DNA of 64,000 nt, taken from assembly GCA_036936605.1 (NCBI GenBank), contig JAUPFV010000002.1, positions 339,762,654-339,826,653 on the forward strand, in the 5' to 3' direction. The notes under the pieces are model-generated. The model was not told where the DNA came from and ran no database searches. It was given only the letters and a program-made list of their open reading frames with translations. Below, one piece after another: positions 33,732-44,659 of the stretch. Within the stretch, counting starts at the first letter, position 1. The number at the start of each line of letters is the position of its first letter. Origin of the DNA: Limnanthes douglasii subsp. nivea (taxonomy: Eukaryota > Streptophyta > Magnoliopsida > Brassicales > Limnanthaceae). A program made the position numbers and the translations under genes.

Positions 33732-33887
33732 AAGACAAAAACCATCATGAAATTAAACAAATACCCTGTTATGATTAGTAAGTTGTGAGACAGACAACAA
33801 ATTCTTGTTTATTTTAGGTACATGTAGAACATTTTTTAGGGAAATATGTGTTTTAGTGAAGGATTGCAAACTAGAATTCCCAATATG

Positions 33888-34628
33888 TTATATTGGCAAC
33901 CTGTGACCACTACCAACCATGATACCTTTGTTACCTGCATACTCAGTCTTCTGAGTCAACACAGCTGAATTCTCAGTTACATGGTGACTAGCACCAGAGT
34001 CAGCATACCAAGCAGAATCTCCAGTTGAGTCTTGAGTTGTTAGATAGGCAGCATGGTCTCCATCTCCTTTAGGTTGTTCTGATGAGGTAGATCCCATAAC
34101 AGATGGATCATCTCTATAGTAAAAAACTGGAGCTGAATGTCGATACCTACTGCATATTTGGCAAGTAGGTTTATTTTGGGAGAAACGTCCCCCTCTCCCT
34201 CTAAAGAAATTGTTCCTTCCTCTTCTATTGTTAGAGTAATTACTCCTTCCTCTATTGTTTCTGTAAGCACCCCTGTATTGTCCATAACAACCTCTCTGAC
34301 TGTTGCTGTTTCCTTGTGATTTATATTCTGTCTTTTGAGTGAAGTTAGCAGAAGCTAAATTTAGATTAGAAACATTGTTTTGTAGACTCAAAAGCTGATC
34401 TAGTCTGCTCTCAAATGTGAGTAGACTAGTTTGTAGATCTAACCAACCAACTGACTCCTTATCTGGTAGACTAACAACAATAGGAGTGTACTCAGAGTCC
34501 AAACCAGGAAGGACTTGAGTCACAAGATCATCAACAGACACACCACAACCAGCCAACACAAGATTATCAGCTATACTCTTCATTTTACTTAGATAATCAT
34601 TCATGCTAGAGGTACCTTTACGTGTCCT
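33888..34628 (-). pseudogene. Gag C-terminal part and protease, copia element
   Basis: Same frame as the upstream gag. Residues DYLSKMKSIADNL continue the gag domain. A Gly/Arg/Asn-rich nucleic-acid-binding stretch precedes a damaged zinc knuckle CQICSRYRHS in which the last Cys is Phe. The protease has WYADSGASHHVT with the catalytic D-S-G. Ends at TAA 33888-33890 inside the protease. Confidence 0.85.
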
Positions 34629-35081
34629 CTAAAACTCTGACTTGTAGTAAGTGATTCTGGGTCTTGTTTGTGAGCCAGAAAGCTTGCTAGCAGCATCCCA
34701 TAACTCTTTAGAAGTACCTTCTTGCATAAGTTGAGTAGCCATCTCAGAAGTCATAGTAGAATACAACCATCCAAGTAGAAGCTGATCCTTAGCGATCCAG
34801 TCTTCATAGTCAGTATTTTCAACCATGTTTACTTCAGAATCATTAGTAAACTTAGGAGGACAAGGCTTGTCCCCTGTGATGAAGCCTCCTAGTTTGTTCC
34901 CTTTGACAATAGGTAGAACCATTGTTCTCCATAGTAGATAATTATTTCTGTCAAGTCTGATTTGATTGTTGTTGTTGCTGAATGTTTGCAAGTGAACATT
35001 CTTGGTTGCAGTGGAGAAGCAGCCAGGAAGAACTGAGCCTAGCGACTCATTGCTTAGCGTAGGTGAATCAGGATTCGCCAT
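34629..35081 (-). pseudogene. gag: Gag N-terminal part, copia element
   Basis: Starts at the ATG at 35081 (MANPDSPTLSNES), 15 nt past the primer-binding site. Contains the copia gag signature: a core with LDRNNYLLWRTMVLP and later DQLLLGWLYSTM and ELWDAASKLSGS, which build the particle shell. Ends at a premature TAG (34629-34631) inside the gag domain; the downstream frame continues the same protein. Confidence 0.85.
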
Positions 35082-35095
35082 TGAAGGCCTTGGAT

Positions 35096-35107
35096 GCTCT
35101 GATACCA
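35096..35107 (-). other. Primer-binding site of the copia element (initiator Met tRNA)
   Basis: On the minus strand TGGTATCAGAGC directly follows the 5' LTR; this is the standard plant copia complement to the 3' end of initiator Met tRNA. Confidence 0.93.
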
Positions 35108-35587
35108 AGTTGAAGATTGAAGAAGAGAGAAGAAACGGATTTAAAATTGTATAACCGATTCTCTTAATTGAATTGTAACAAATAGTACAGTTTTTATAGT
35201 AGCAGTAGGAATCTAATTGGTTAGGCAGTTTTGCCAGCTAGTGTAGTTTGTTACAAAGATTGTTACACCCTCTAATTTATTCAATAGGTAGTTTAATAAG
35301 AGTAACTAGTCCACAACAACATCAGAACGTGTGATGTAGTCCATAGGCTTGCTGGACTCGACATGGGCCTATGTGAATAGCTAGACCGACCCGATTGGAG
35401 GCCCAAACCATTAATACCTTTAAAACCAGTTCGACACAGTTGTGGGTTGTTTGAAGAAACCCTAAAACACCTTCTCTCCTTTTTATCTCTTGTACACACC
35501 TAAAATCTAGCATCCATGAAAAATGAGGTTGAAGTTTCAAGCAACTCAATGTTGCCTTGAAACTTCACCAGCCACATATTCTTCACA
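35108..35587 (-). repeat. 5' LTR of the copia element (right)
   Basis: 480 bp copy of 30148-30627, followed inward by the primer-binding site. Confidence 0.93.
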
Positions 35588-35605
35588 GTTAACACTTCCA
35601 CCGTT

Positions 35606-37407
35606 ATGTGGAGAAACATGGCCAAACAAGCCGCCGTCTTAAGATCTTCTTCTACTCCACGAGGTTCGCTTCATTCACAGTGTTACTTGCTTCCCCGAAA
35701 CTCCTCGAAGGTAAAACTGACGCATCAATGAAGGAGGGAGATAGGTTAAGAAAAAAGGTTACTTATTTGACAAAGAAACATAAGCTGCCAGCTGTGAAGC
35801 ATATCGTGCAAGAACATGATAACTCGAAACCATGGAGCCAGGAACTCAAGGCTAAGGTTGAAAGCAGACTTATCGAAATATTGCTACAGACAGCTTATAT
35901 ACAGCATCCAGTTGATGGAATAGCTGATGCTCCACCTGATATCCGGCCTGCTTTTGTACAAACATTCAAAACCTCAAGATATAAGAAAATGACCAAAAGA
36001 TATGGTGTTATTCAGTGTGATCCTCTGGTCCTCAAAGGTCTAGATAGATCCGCAAGGCACGTGGTGATTCCTTATATGCCAATGCTGTTGCCGCCAGGCT
36101 ACGACAAAGGAGCCTACTTGTATTTACCATCTTATGTCATGCGAATACACGGAGCTAAACAACAAAGGGAAGCGATTAGGAGGGTTCCCAGAATGCAACT
36201 TGAACAAGTCTTTGAGGCCCTTGATACACTTGGAAGCACAAAGTGGAGGGTAAACAAGAGAATTCTTAACATTGTTGATAGAATATGGAATAGTGGAGGC
36301 TGTCTTGCTGATTTGGTGGACCGCAGCGATGTTGCTTGCCCGAAAAGCGAGATACTGAAGATGAAGCACTCTTAAAGAAATGGAAGTGGAAAGACAGAGC
36401 TATTAAGAAGGAGAACAGGGAGAGACATTCTCAGCAGTGTGACACAGAACTAAAACTTTCTGTAGCATGCAAAATGAAAGATGAGGACGGTTTTTATTTC
36501 CTACACAATGTTGACTTTCGTGGACGTGCGTACCCCATGCACCCATATATATATCATCTCGTTTCAGATCTGTGCCAAAGTATTTTGTTGTTTGCATACG
36601 GACGCCCACTTGGCAAGTCAGGATTGCATTGGCTGAAGATCCCATAGCAAATTTATTTGCTTGAGGTGTAGACAAATTGTCTCATGAGGGGAGGTAAGCT
36701 TTTGCTGAAAATAATTTGGAAAACATCTAAATTTCGGCAGACATACCTCTTGAAGGCAATAGATGGTGGTTGAAAGCGGAAGATCCATTTCAATGCAGCG
36801 CTCAGAAGTTCCTCTCCTGAGGCTTTATTTCACATGTTCCCGTTTATCAGGATGGTTCCTTTAATGGTTTGCAACATTATGCTGCACTAGGAAGATACAA
36901 GCCTGGAGCAGATGCTGTCAATCTAGTTGCAGGTGAGAAGCCTGCAGATGTTTATTCGGGAATAGTTGCGAGGGTGCTTCAGATCATGCGAAAGGGTGCA
37001 GAGATGGATCCAGAAGATTTTCCCGATGCATTGAGTGCAAGATTTTTAATTAATCAGGTGGATAAAAAACTGGTGAAGCAGACAGTGATGACATCAGCCT
37101 ATGGTGTAATGTACATCAGTCTTGTTATGCTGCAAAGACAACCTTAACTGCTTTAGGAGAGATGTTTAAAGCTGCACGTGGCATAATGACATGGCTTGTT
37201 GATTGCGCAAAGCTGGACGCATGCATGTGATGTGGATGAATTAAACAGAATACTTAGAGAAAAATTTGTTGAACTCTGTGAAAACCAATACTGGAAAATC
37301 CGCTGGATAGCTTTCAGCAATCTTTCCCCACATTGCAATTCCCTGACTTGCCAGAACGAGGAGACTTGGATAAGGGACGTGTTGGAATCACCCTATTTCT
37401 TCAATTA
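35606..37407 (+). pseudogene. RpoT-like: Processed pseudogene of a phage-type (mitochondrial) RNA polymerase
   Basis: Nuclear RpoT genes encode single-subunit T7-like RNA polymerases that transcribe organelle genomes. Here an ATG at 35606 starts MWRNMAKQAAVLRSSS, a transit-peptide-like leader, then the sequence jumps into the middle of the protein (KPWSQELKAKVESRL, IRPAFVQTF, PSYVMRIHGAKQQR). Other landmarks: [12 protein letters not shown] (about 36510), [16 protein letters not shown] with the motif-A catalytic Asp (about 36850), [12 protein letters not shown] with the motif-B Lys and Tyr (about 37070), and the C-terminal ESPYFFN ending at 37407. The motif-C HDS block is missing: about 37210 joins DCAK directly to [10 protein letters not shown]. 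Frameshifts near 36335, 36660, 36720 and 37130. Plant RpoT genes have many introns, and none is present, so this is a retrocopy; a large N-terminal deletion lies near 35705. Confidence 0.88.
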
Positions 37408-37887
37408 GTACAATGCAGTTGTTAAACTACCATATTTCCTATAAAGTATTAAAAGCCGAGATTTATATCGTTAAAGAGACTTGCTGCTTTACGGCTACTG
37501 TAAATATACCAAAAGAAAGTCTTTGAAACAAAAACGTCTGTATCTATCATTGCATCATCTCCGTGAAGGATTTGCATTCCAAATTATTAATCCCCTTTTT
37601 GATGACATAAGGAGGAAATTTAGATTCCAGGATTACGTCATGGAATGCAGTTGAAGAATCTACTAGTGTGATTTGCGTCGAGTTCAGGATTCCAAAATTT
37701 AGTTTGATGGGGACGATCTTCAATTAATGTATTTTATTTCTTTTTACGGTTCCAGTGTATAAACATGACCGGTTGTTATATATGTTCCTATTTTGGGTTT
37801 GGGTTATATAAATTCCAAGCTATTTTCTTTTTGTTTAAAGGATTTTAAAGCCCTTCACAAAAATGAATACATAATTTTCATGGAAGA

Positions 37888-37986
<99 letters not shown>

Positions 37987-38148
37987 GAATAGTTAGAAAT
38001 ACTGCACCATGAATATCTATTTGTTTCATTTTATTAATATAAATAAAAAATTCAGTTTACGCGGTGGTGCCAAGACATGTCACGTGATAAATGATATCCA
38101 TCTAATAGTAAACTAGTATAATATAGTATTATTATTATAAAACTCGTT
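37408..38148. other. Sequence downstream of the retrocopy
   Basis: Probably starts with the retrocopy's 3' untranslated region; no poly(A) tract is evident. Contains the AAT/ATT microsatellite at 37888-37986. No gene. Confidence 0.45.
37888..37986. repeat. (AAT)n-(ATT)n palindromic microsatellite
   Basis: About 20 AAT units run directly into about 13 ATT units, so the tract is self-complementary over about 39 bp and can form one long AT hairpin. The open frame of Ile/Leu through it is an artefact. Confidence 0.95.
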
Positions 38149-38620
38149 ATGGATTTTAATTCTATCTCTGAGTTACCTGAACAATTATCTTGTTCATCAT
38201 TATGCTTGAAAATCATGGTTAATTTCAACAATCTAATCACAGATTGTAAATTAACTGGTGCTGGTTTTTTTCGATTTATCTACACTTGGCCAAACTCCCA
38301 CAAATGGAAGCGTTTAGATAGATATTTGTACAACTCTTAATGGTCAAACTATTTCAGTTTTACAACAATTAATCATATGGCTACAATCCGGTCAGATCAC
38401 TCCTCATTATGTGTCAAAGTTTCTAGCTCTAGCTATCACTTCACATATGCTTTTAAATTTCTGAACATTTGTTTTAACCACCCTGATTTAGATGCAACAC
38501 TCAAAGAAAGTCGGAGCATTCCTACATATGGTTATCCTATGTAAATTTTATGGTAAAAGTTAAAGAGACTTAAAGCTAAGTTAACAATATTGAATAGACT
38601 TGCATAAACTTTATTATCCG
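38149..38620 (+). pseudogene. LINE endonuclease fragment
   Basis: Decayed apurinic-like endonuclease C-terminal part of a plant L1-type LINE: FNNLITDCKLTGAGF, then FIYTWPNSHKWKRLDRYLYN, MATIRSDHSSLCVK and FKFLNICFNHPD, matching the family's F-T-W-x-N, R-L-D-R-x-L and R-S-D-H-x-P-L landmarks. Broken by stops; no RT follows. Confidence 0.75.
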
Positions 38621-39429
38621 CAACCAACATCAAAGTAGAAGTCACAAATTGCACCAGTTAAACAGCATAAAGAAAAAAAAATAGAACTAAGAGGAAAATG
38701 CCCGATAAATTATTTGAAATCATTTAGGCACATAGGACGACCCCAGTGGCCAAAGTGGCGAAACTCTTTTTTCTATAATATATGGTGCGAAAGTCATTGT
38801 CCATGCAGAGATCATATAAGACGATCCCATGTCGGCTACTGGCGAAACTTTTTTTTTAATATATAGTGTGGAAGTTATAGTCCATGCAGAGATCGTCATT
38901 TTTTTGTCATATAATTCAACATTACTCAGAGGTAACATATATTGATGAGTGAAAAATATCGACTGATTTGACCAAATGTGACCAAGTACAAATTCGGGTT
39001 TAACATTATAAAAGTTTGATGAAAAAGCATATTTGAATCCAAATTGAGTTCCATAGCTTTTTCAGTGGGCGATTTAGTCATGAAAAAGCTCTTTCGAGGG
39101 TCAAAAAATATAAATACGAGAAAACTAGCTCCTAACTAAGATGAACCATATAACGTCATTTTTGAAAGCTATCATGGGACATATCAGTTAAAAGACATGG
39201 AAGCAAACATACGGAATCACCATTTGAACATCAACCACCTAAAGGTTTATCACCACGCTATGTAAACTGAATGTGCACTCTTTTTATCTTCTGGTACCGC
39301 ATGAGGGTTTTTTTTAATGAGGCACATTGTAAGCCTATTTGTTAATAATTTTTTTATCTTGTCTACATACGAATTAACTCACTATTATTTTTACAAGTAC
39401 AAAAAGACTAAAATTACCTAATGAAGAAA
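38621..39429. other. AT-rich stretch with an 82-bp tandem duplication
   Basis: No gene. 38731-38895 holds two copies of an 82-bp unit (second copy begins 38813), each ending gtccatgcagagat. About 39300-39330 is T-rich. Confidence 0.5.
38731..38895. repeat. 82-bp tandem duplication
   Basis: Unit starts at 38731 and 38813; shared parts include 'ggcgaaact', an AT-rich middle and 'gtccatgcagagat'. Copies are roughly 75-80 percent alike by eye. Confidence 0.7.
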
Positions 39430-40437
39430 GGAAAAATCATTTGGTTCTCCACAACAAGCACAAACAACCATTGATTCATGTCGAAGGGACTCCAGTTAGA
39501 ATATCTCTTGGTCGAAAGCAAACCAATATCCACAAGTATAATAGTTTAGACTCCAGGGAAATCAATGGGTTCGGCCTGATCATTTTGTGGAGTTAAGAGC
39601 GTTTCCACCATCTACAATAAGCCAAAGAATTTTGTGTAGTTTAGAAATATACCACCCATTCAAACTCCGAAGGAAATGGAAATACTTGATTTTGTAGGTA
39701 TCACAATAATGTGGGCCATAATACGAAAGATTGTATTGTTTTAAGGAAGAAATCCAAACTTCAATTGAAAATGAAAAATTAACCACCTTTGTCAAAGAAT
39801 AGTTGAGGAGTAGATATCAAGCACCAGTTGTTGATCAGACTGTTGCCCGAAGGGAAGCGATATAAGTTTCCCCCAAACAAGAAAACATTATGGTTACTAA
39901 ACCATATATGAATTTGGTGAAGATTCAGAATATCTAGACCCAGATCTGACCAATAACGTATTATGATGATAAATGAGCTGCTAGCCCACATGAGGATGTT
40001 GCGGTGATCATGGCGGCAGTTGAGGAATTGGAATTCTGAAGGGTTCTAATCAATACAGGTATTTATCTACCTATAAACAAATAAAAAAACCCTTCATTTA
40101 TACTTCGATCGAACAAAACCATAGTAGGATTCACAAAGAGAACCTCAGATGTAATTGCAGAGTTTGAATGTGAAACTCTCCTTGGAAAATCACCTTTCAA
40201 AAAGGTAGCCATGGTACTCTTTGTACTGGTTGATGGCCCAACTTTGTATAATACTATCTTTGGTTGGTCTTGGTTATCAAAGATGCACGATGTTGCCTCG
40301 ATATTTCATTAGTGTTCAAAATATTTTATTACGGCCAAGTTAGGGTTGCTCGAAGTATAAAAAATATGGCCATAGAAAGTTATGCCACTTCTTTGTATCC
40401 TTTAACACCACAGAATGCGAAAACTAAAAAAGAATAG
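39430..40437 (+). pseudogene. Gag C-terminus and protease remnant
   Basis: About 39690-39760 reads FCRYHNNVGHNTKDCIVL, the variant C-X2-H-X4-H-X4-C knuckle of this lineage. Protease remnant follows: about 40040-40065 RVLINTG where the active site D-T-G has become N-T-G, then TVGFTKRTSDVIAEFE and SYATSLYPLTPQNAK up to the conserved amber at 40435-40437. Confidence 0.75.
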
Positions 40438-40443
40438 CAATTA
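40432..40443 (+). promoter_or_regulatory. Conserved amber codon in readthrough context (relic)
   Basis: GAA TAG CAA TTA between protease and RT, at the site of the ambers 6111 (A) and 56560 (C). Reading frame is open for about 60 codons on either side despite the decay elsewhere. TAG CAA TTA is the exact tobamovirus-type readthrough hexanucleotide context. I see no clear 3' stem as in A and C. Confidence 0.55.
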
Positions 40444-41420
40444 CTAGAGTCCTCTTCAGAATCTGGCAATGTGGATGATCCAAATGACACTCCTAATTTG
40501 GTAATTAGCGATAAATATATCGAGCTATATACTTTCCCAAAGGGGAAAAGTGTGAGGATTGGAGCCCAATTTCCACCAATCATAAGGGAACAATTATTAT
40601 ATTTTTTATTGTAAAATTTACATTTCATGGTGTACCGAGGATGTAACGGGTGTCCCTGTAAACATCATTTTCCATAAGCTAGCAATACAATCAAATATAT
40701 TCCATGTTAATACAAAAAGATATAGATTTTTCTGTTGAAAATTTTGAAGCTAGTGTTAAAGAGGTAGATCGGTTGGCAAAAGTAGAGCATATTCGGTATT
40801 TTGGTACCCTTTGTGGACAGCAAACCCAGTGCTTGTGAAAAAGAAAAATGGGAAGTGATGTATGCATGTTGACTTCACATATTTAAATAGGACTTGTGTG
40901 AATGATATGTTTCTCGTCCCTAAAATTGATCAACTTATAGACTTCACTTCTGGCAATAAATTGTTTTCATGCATGGATGTATTTGTAGGGTACAATCAGA
41001 TACAGATGGATATGAAGGACCAATACAGTACCCATAACGTTATGCCCTTCAGTTTGAAATTTTTTGAAGCCACTTATCATCGTTTAGTGAACAAAGCCTT
41101 CGTTAGTCAGATTAGAAGAAATATTGAGGTTTAAATTGATGATATATTAGTAAAAAATATGAGGGATGCAGACCATTTCTTCGATCTAAAGAAAAAAAAT
41201 GAATCTAAAAGTTATCAATTGAAATTAAATCCAAAAAAAACATTCGGAGTGTAATCTGGTAATTTTTGGGGGTATATTATCAGTGAAAATGGCATACAAG
41301 TCGATCCAGTACAATTGAATGTGTTACTTGTTATGGCTCCTACCAATTCTACCAAAGAAGTTCAAATATTGACCGAAACATTGACTTCTCTAGACATATT
41401 TATATCAAGGTCTTCGAATA
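40438..41420 (+). pseudogene. Reverse transcriptase remnant
   Basis: YFGTLCGQQTQCL-type decay of PLWTANP at about 40800, MHVDFTYLNRTCVND (40862 on), SCMDVFVGYNQIQMD with palm Asp, MPFSLKFFEATYHRLVNKAF, and about 41125-41150 where YIDD has become stop-I-D-D. Several frameshifts; inactive. Confidence 0.8.
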
Positions 41421-43420
41421 AATGTGCACCATTTTTCGAGTTTTAATAAATGCAAATGAGTTTAATTGGACTTCAGAGTGCGATGAAGCCTTTACCAAAA
41501 TTAAAGAACATTTGTCTTCTCCAAATATATTAACCAAGGCATTGTGGGCGTCAAGTTTTATATTTACTTACCAGTATCCGATTACGCGTGAGCTCAATGT
41601 TGGTCTGGGAAGTTTATGGTTACCCTTTCCCTGTTTATTATATAAGTAAAAGTCTGTTGGATGTTGAGAAAATATACCTAAAACTAGAAAGGTTTTCTAT
41701 AGCTTTAGTAGTAACAACCTAAAAAATGATACCTATTTCCAAGTTCACTCGAGTACTATTCGAACTTCATTTCCACTTAAAAGTATGTTACACATACTAG
41801 ATTTATCGGGTCGAATGACTAAGTGGTCAGTAGAATTCAAAGATTGCGATATTGAACTTTCTTCTCCAACAGCGTTTAAAGTACCAAGTAATACACTTTC
41901 GTTTCAAAGCATAAAATAACGAAGCGGAGTATAAGGCAGCATTGACAGGGTTAAGGCTTGCCCAAATTTATGGTGCAAAAATAAGTTCGTTTGATAAGTA
42001 AGTTACAATTACTTATAAATCAGGTCACAGGACAATCTAAAGGTAGAAAAGATCATTTGGTGAAATAACTAAACATATTGAGGGAAAATAACATCTTTTT
42101 CAAGCATGTTAAGTACGAACACGTTTCCCGAGTCGAAAATTTAATGGTTGATTTTTTATATACTATTGATTACACCGAAGGACGTCTGTGGATCTTGATA
42201 CAATAATACCCTTCGATATTAATAGGCTCTGAGGTTGGAACAAGTACTGAATAAAATTTCCAGATCTCGACCACTATAGATAGAGATTTGAGGTATGAGA
42301 TAAAAAAAATTCATTAGCAAAGAGACTTTGCTTATTGGGTAAAACATTGTCTAAAAAGCTAAGGTTCAAAGCACATGGTTGCATAGTCCTTAGGGATATC
42401 CTCTACAAGAAATCTCTTAGTAGGCCACTATTACAATACCTTGGGGTTGATGAGTCTCAAATGATGTTATATGAGGTACCAGATGAGGGGGGGGGGGGTA
42501 TGTTCATTGAGGTTATAAAACTCTAACCATAGGGTTTAATTGGTAGGATATTATTGGCCTTCCATAATGGAAGATGTTGAAGAGTTAGCCTGATAATGTG
42601 ATTCATGCCAAAGATTTACAAACACAATACATGTACTGGTGATGCCACTAGAATTTTTATATGAAGCGTTACCTTTTGACATATGGGGGCTTGATTTGGT
42701 TGGATCTCATCCAATGGCATCCAGAGGTTTTTGAACTATTATCTTGGTAGTTGATTATTTTCCAAAGTGGATGGAAGCGGAATCTCTATCTGAAACTACG
42801 TCCAAATATATTATAAAATTTATTCTATATAATATATGGTGTAGATACGGGATCCTGAGAATTATTACAACAAATAAGCGGCCTCAATTCAAATATACAT
42901 ACATGGAAGCCTTATGTATTTTTCAAGGGATTCAACATTTTTTTCATCACATTTCCACCCTCAAGAAAATGTACAAGTAAAATTTGTTAACATAACTATC
43001 CTCAATGGCTTGAAAAACAATTAGAAGGCCAACGGGAAATTAGCCAAATTGTTTACAATAAGTGTTATGGGATTATCGAACTACTCCCCGAACAACAACT
43101 CAAGACTCCTCATTTACTTTATTGTATATGATGAATGCAGTAACACAATCATAATATACTCTCCTATCGTTTTGATTTGCAATTACTCTGAGGATGATAA
43201 TAATACAACTAATATAGCTGAGTTGGACTTAATTAAAGCGAAGAGAACCATTGCACATTTAAGATGTGTTCATTACCAAACTTTAATAAGAAGCAGGTAT
43301 GCATCTCGAGTTTGAATGAGATAATTTTAAAATAAGGGATATATTTCTAAAGAAGATCTTCCCACACACCAAATACAAAAGGTTAGGGAAGTTGGCACCT
43401 AACTGGAAAATGTCTGATTT
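41421..43420 (+). pseudogene. RNase H, second RNase H and integrase remnant
   Basis: RNase H (FNWTSECDEAFTKIKEHLSSP, 41455-41530), decayed second RNase H (about 41915-42180, part deleted), linker (LRFKAHGCIVLRDILYKKS, 42356 on), integrase zinc region (about 42540-42620), core (VVDYFPKWMEAESLSETTSK, 42744 on; TTNKRPQF where Asp is Asn), and C-terminus (ELDLIKAKRTIAHLR, 43220 on). Catalytic residues are partly lost. Confidence 0.75.
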
Positions 43421-43718
43421 AATTTATTAAAGAGATAAGCGTGGCGTTGGCAGATCAGTAAGACTATCTTATTCGAGATTTGTAGAATATTAAAACATTT
43501 AATACTTTATCTTGAATAGTTATAAAAATCAGATTTATTTTCTTTTACTTTACTTATGTATATATTTAAGGACATACTCTTTCCTACCCTTGTGGCTCAG
43601 GAAGGTTTTAATAAAGTGTTCGAACCACTTCAAATTTATAACATTTTTTCGTTTATGATTTTTGTGCTATTTTTTATTTGTGATTCACATATCTTTTGTG
43701 TCATTTGGTCATGTGTAA

Positions 43719-43950
43719 AGGTTCCAACATTAGTTGGTCATAATTAAAAGATTTCAATATTAGTTAGTAAAAATAAAAGGTTCCAATTAGTTGGTCACAA
43801 TTAAAATGTTCCAACATTAGTTGCTCATGTGTAAAGGTTCCAATATTAGTTGGTCACAATTAAAAGGATCCAACATTAGTTGTTTATATGTAAAAGTTCC
43901 AACATTAGGTTCTCATAACTAAAACGTTCCAGCATTAGTTGGTCAGAATA
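43719..43950. repeat. About 29-bp tandem repeat, eight units
   Basis: Units begin TTCCAACATTAG at 43722, 43752, 43781, 43809, 43838, 43868, 43897 and 43927 (period 28-30), consensus with TTGGTCACAATTAAAAGG. Located just 3' of pol in the relic, where Tat elements are known to grow tandem repeats. Confidence 0.9.
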
Positions 43951-43957
43951 ATCAACG

Positions 43958-44215
43958 GATGATCCGAATATGAATACTTTAATTACCTTTAAATAAGTTA
44001 TTTGATAATCTTAAGGGATGATGATTTGAATATGAAAGCTTTAATTACCTTCGAATGAGTTATTTGATAATCCTAAGGAATGATGATTCGAATATAAATA
44101 CTTCATTTACCTTCGAATGGGTTATTTGACATATGATAGATCAGATTAAAGATGTTATTTAGATTCAAAGGAATTATCAAAATAAATATTTGAATTACCT
44201 TCGAATAGAAAATTT
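43958..44215. repeat. 62-bp tandem repeat, three and a partial fourth unit
   Basis: GATCCGAATATGAA at 43961, GATTTGAATATGAA at 44023 and GATTCGAATATAAA at 44085 are exactly 62 bp apart, each followed by 'ttaattaccttcgaatgagttatttgataatc'-like sequence; a degraded fourth copy ends near 44212. Confidence 0.9.
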
Positions 44216-44428
44216 TGAATACAACATATCATTTTTGACAAGGGGTAAAATAAACACATTTCATTTATAAAACCTCGAATACCATATGCCAAAGACTTAT
44301 AAAAATCCAAACAATGTACTAAAAATATCTTTCTTATCCCAAGGACTTAAGAAAAAACACGGTGATCCAAGGGCAAGCAAAATATATAGATAAAATCAAT
44401 TGCCTTTGGGCTCTCCATCAACATCATC

Positions 44429-44659
44429 TTATTCTAAGCTCTCATATTTGAAGTCTACATATTCACTTTCATCGTCGTCATCAGTATATGAATCCGTTGA
44501 TATACCTAACTGATCAACTAAACGCATATCATAAGGACACAAATCCTCTAGCAATAACTCTAAAAAAGGTCCAAAGTTTAGATTTGAGAATGTTTTGTGA
44601 AAATCTAGTATCATGTTAGCTTTGATCGATGCATCCCGTTTACATAAGCACGTCAACAA
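44429..44659 (-). pseudogene. C-terminal remnant of the antisense gene
   Basis: Minus-strand open segment IKANMILDFHKTFSNLNFG ... LLLEDLCPYDM ... STDSYTDDDDESEYVD. It aligns in order with element A's antisense protein VKSDMVLLFHEKFPKRRLG ... DDDLPYWTM ... ISSSCDEEE, including the switch to an acidic tail. Position (3' of pol) and orientation are the same as in A-C. No exon 1 or domain part is preserved. Confidence 0.65.

Larger units (their letters stand above)
30148..35587 (-). mobile_element. Ty1/copia LTR retrotransposon (minus strand), structurally complete, coding-dead
   Basis: Two 480-bp LTRs (30148-30627 and 35108-35587) flanked by the 5-bp target duplication GTTAA (30143-30147, 35588-35592). 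The order on the minus strand, gag, protease, integrase, RT, RNase H, is Ty1/copia. The primer-binding site matches initiator Met tRNA and a G-rich polypurine tract precedes the left LTR. All coding pieces lie in one frame; only nonsense codons, no frameshifts, interrupt it (for example 34629-34631, 33888-33890, 33117-33119, 31260-31262). I count 16 LTR differences in 480 bp, about 3.3 percent, all transitions. It sits 13 bp upstream of the RNA polymerase retrocopy ATG. Confidence 0.95.
39430..44659 (+). mobile_element. Old relic of a Tat-type Ty3/gypsy element retaining an antisense-gene remnant
   Basis: Degraded gag-pol on the plus strand with the same domain order as elements A-C, then 3' tandem repeats, then a minus-strand remnant of the antisense gene C-terminus. 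No LTRs found. Divergence from A-C is far larger than among A-C, with many frameshifts, so it represents an older or different family. A block at 43560-43640 ('gacatactctttcctaccc...aggttttaat') corresponds to the conserved post-pol block of B and C. Confidence 0.8.

Noticed and set aside
37793..37996. Ile/Leu-rich open frame
   Set aside because: Translation of the AAT/ATT microsatellite.
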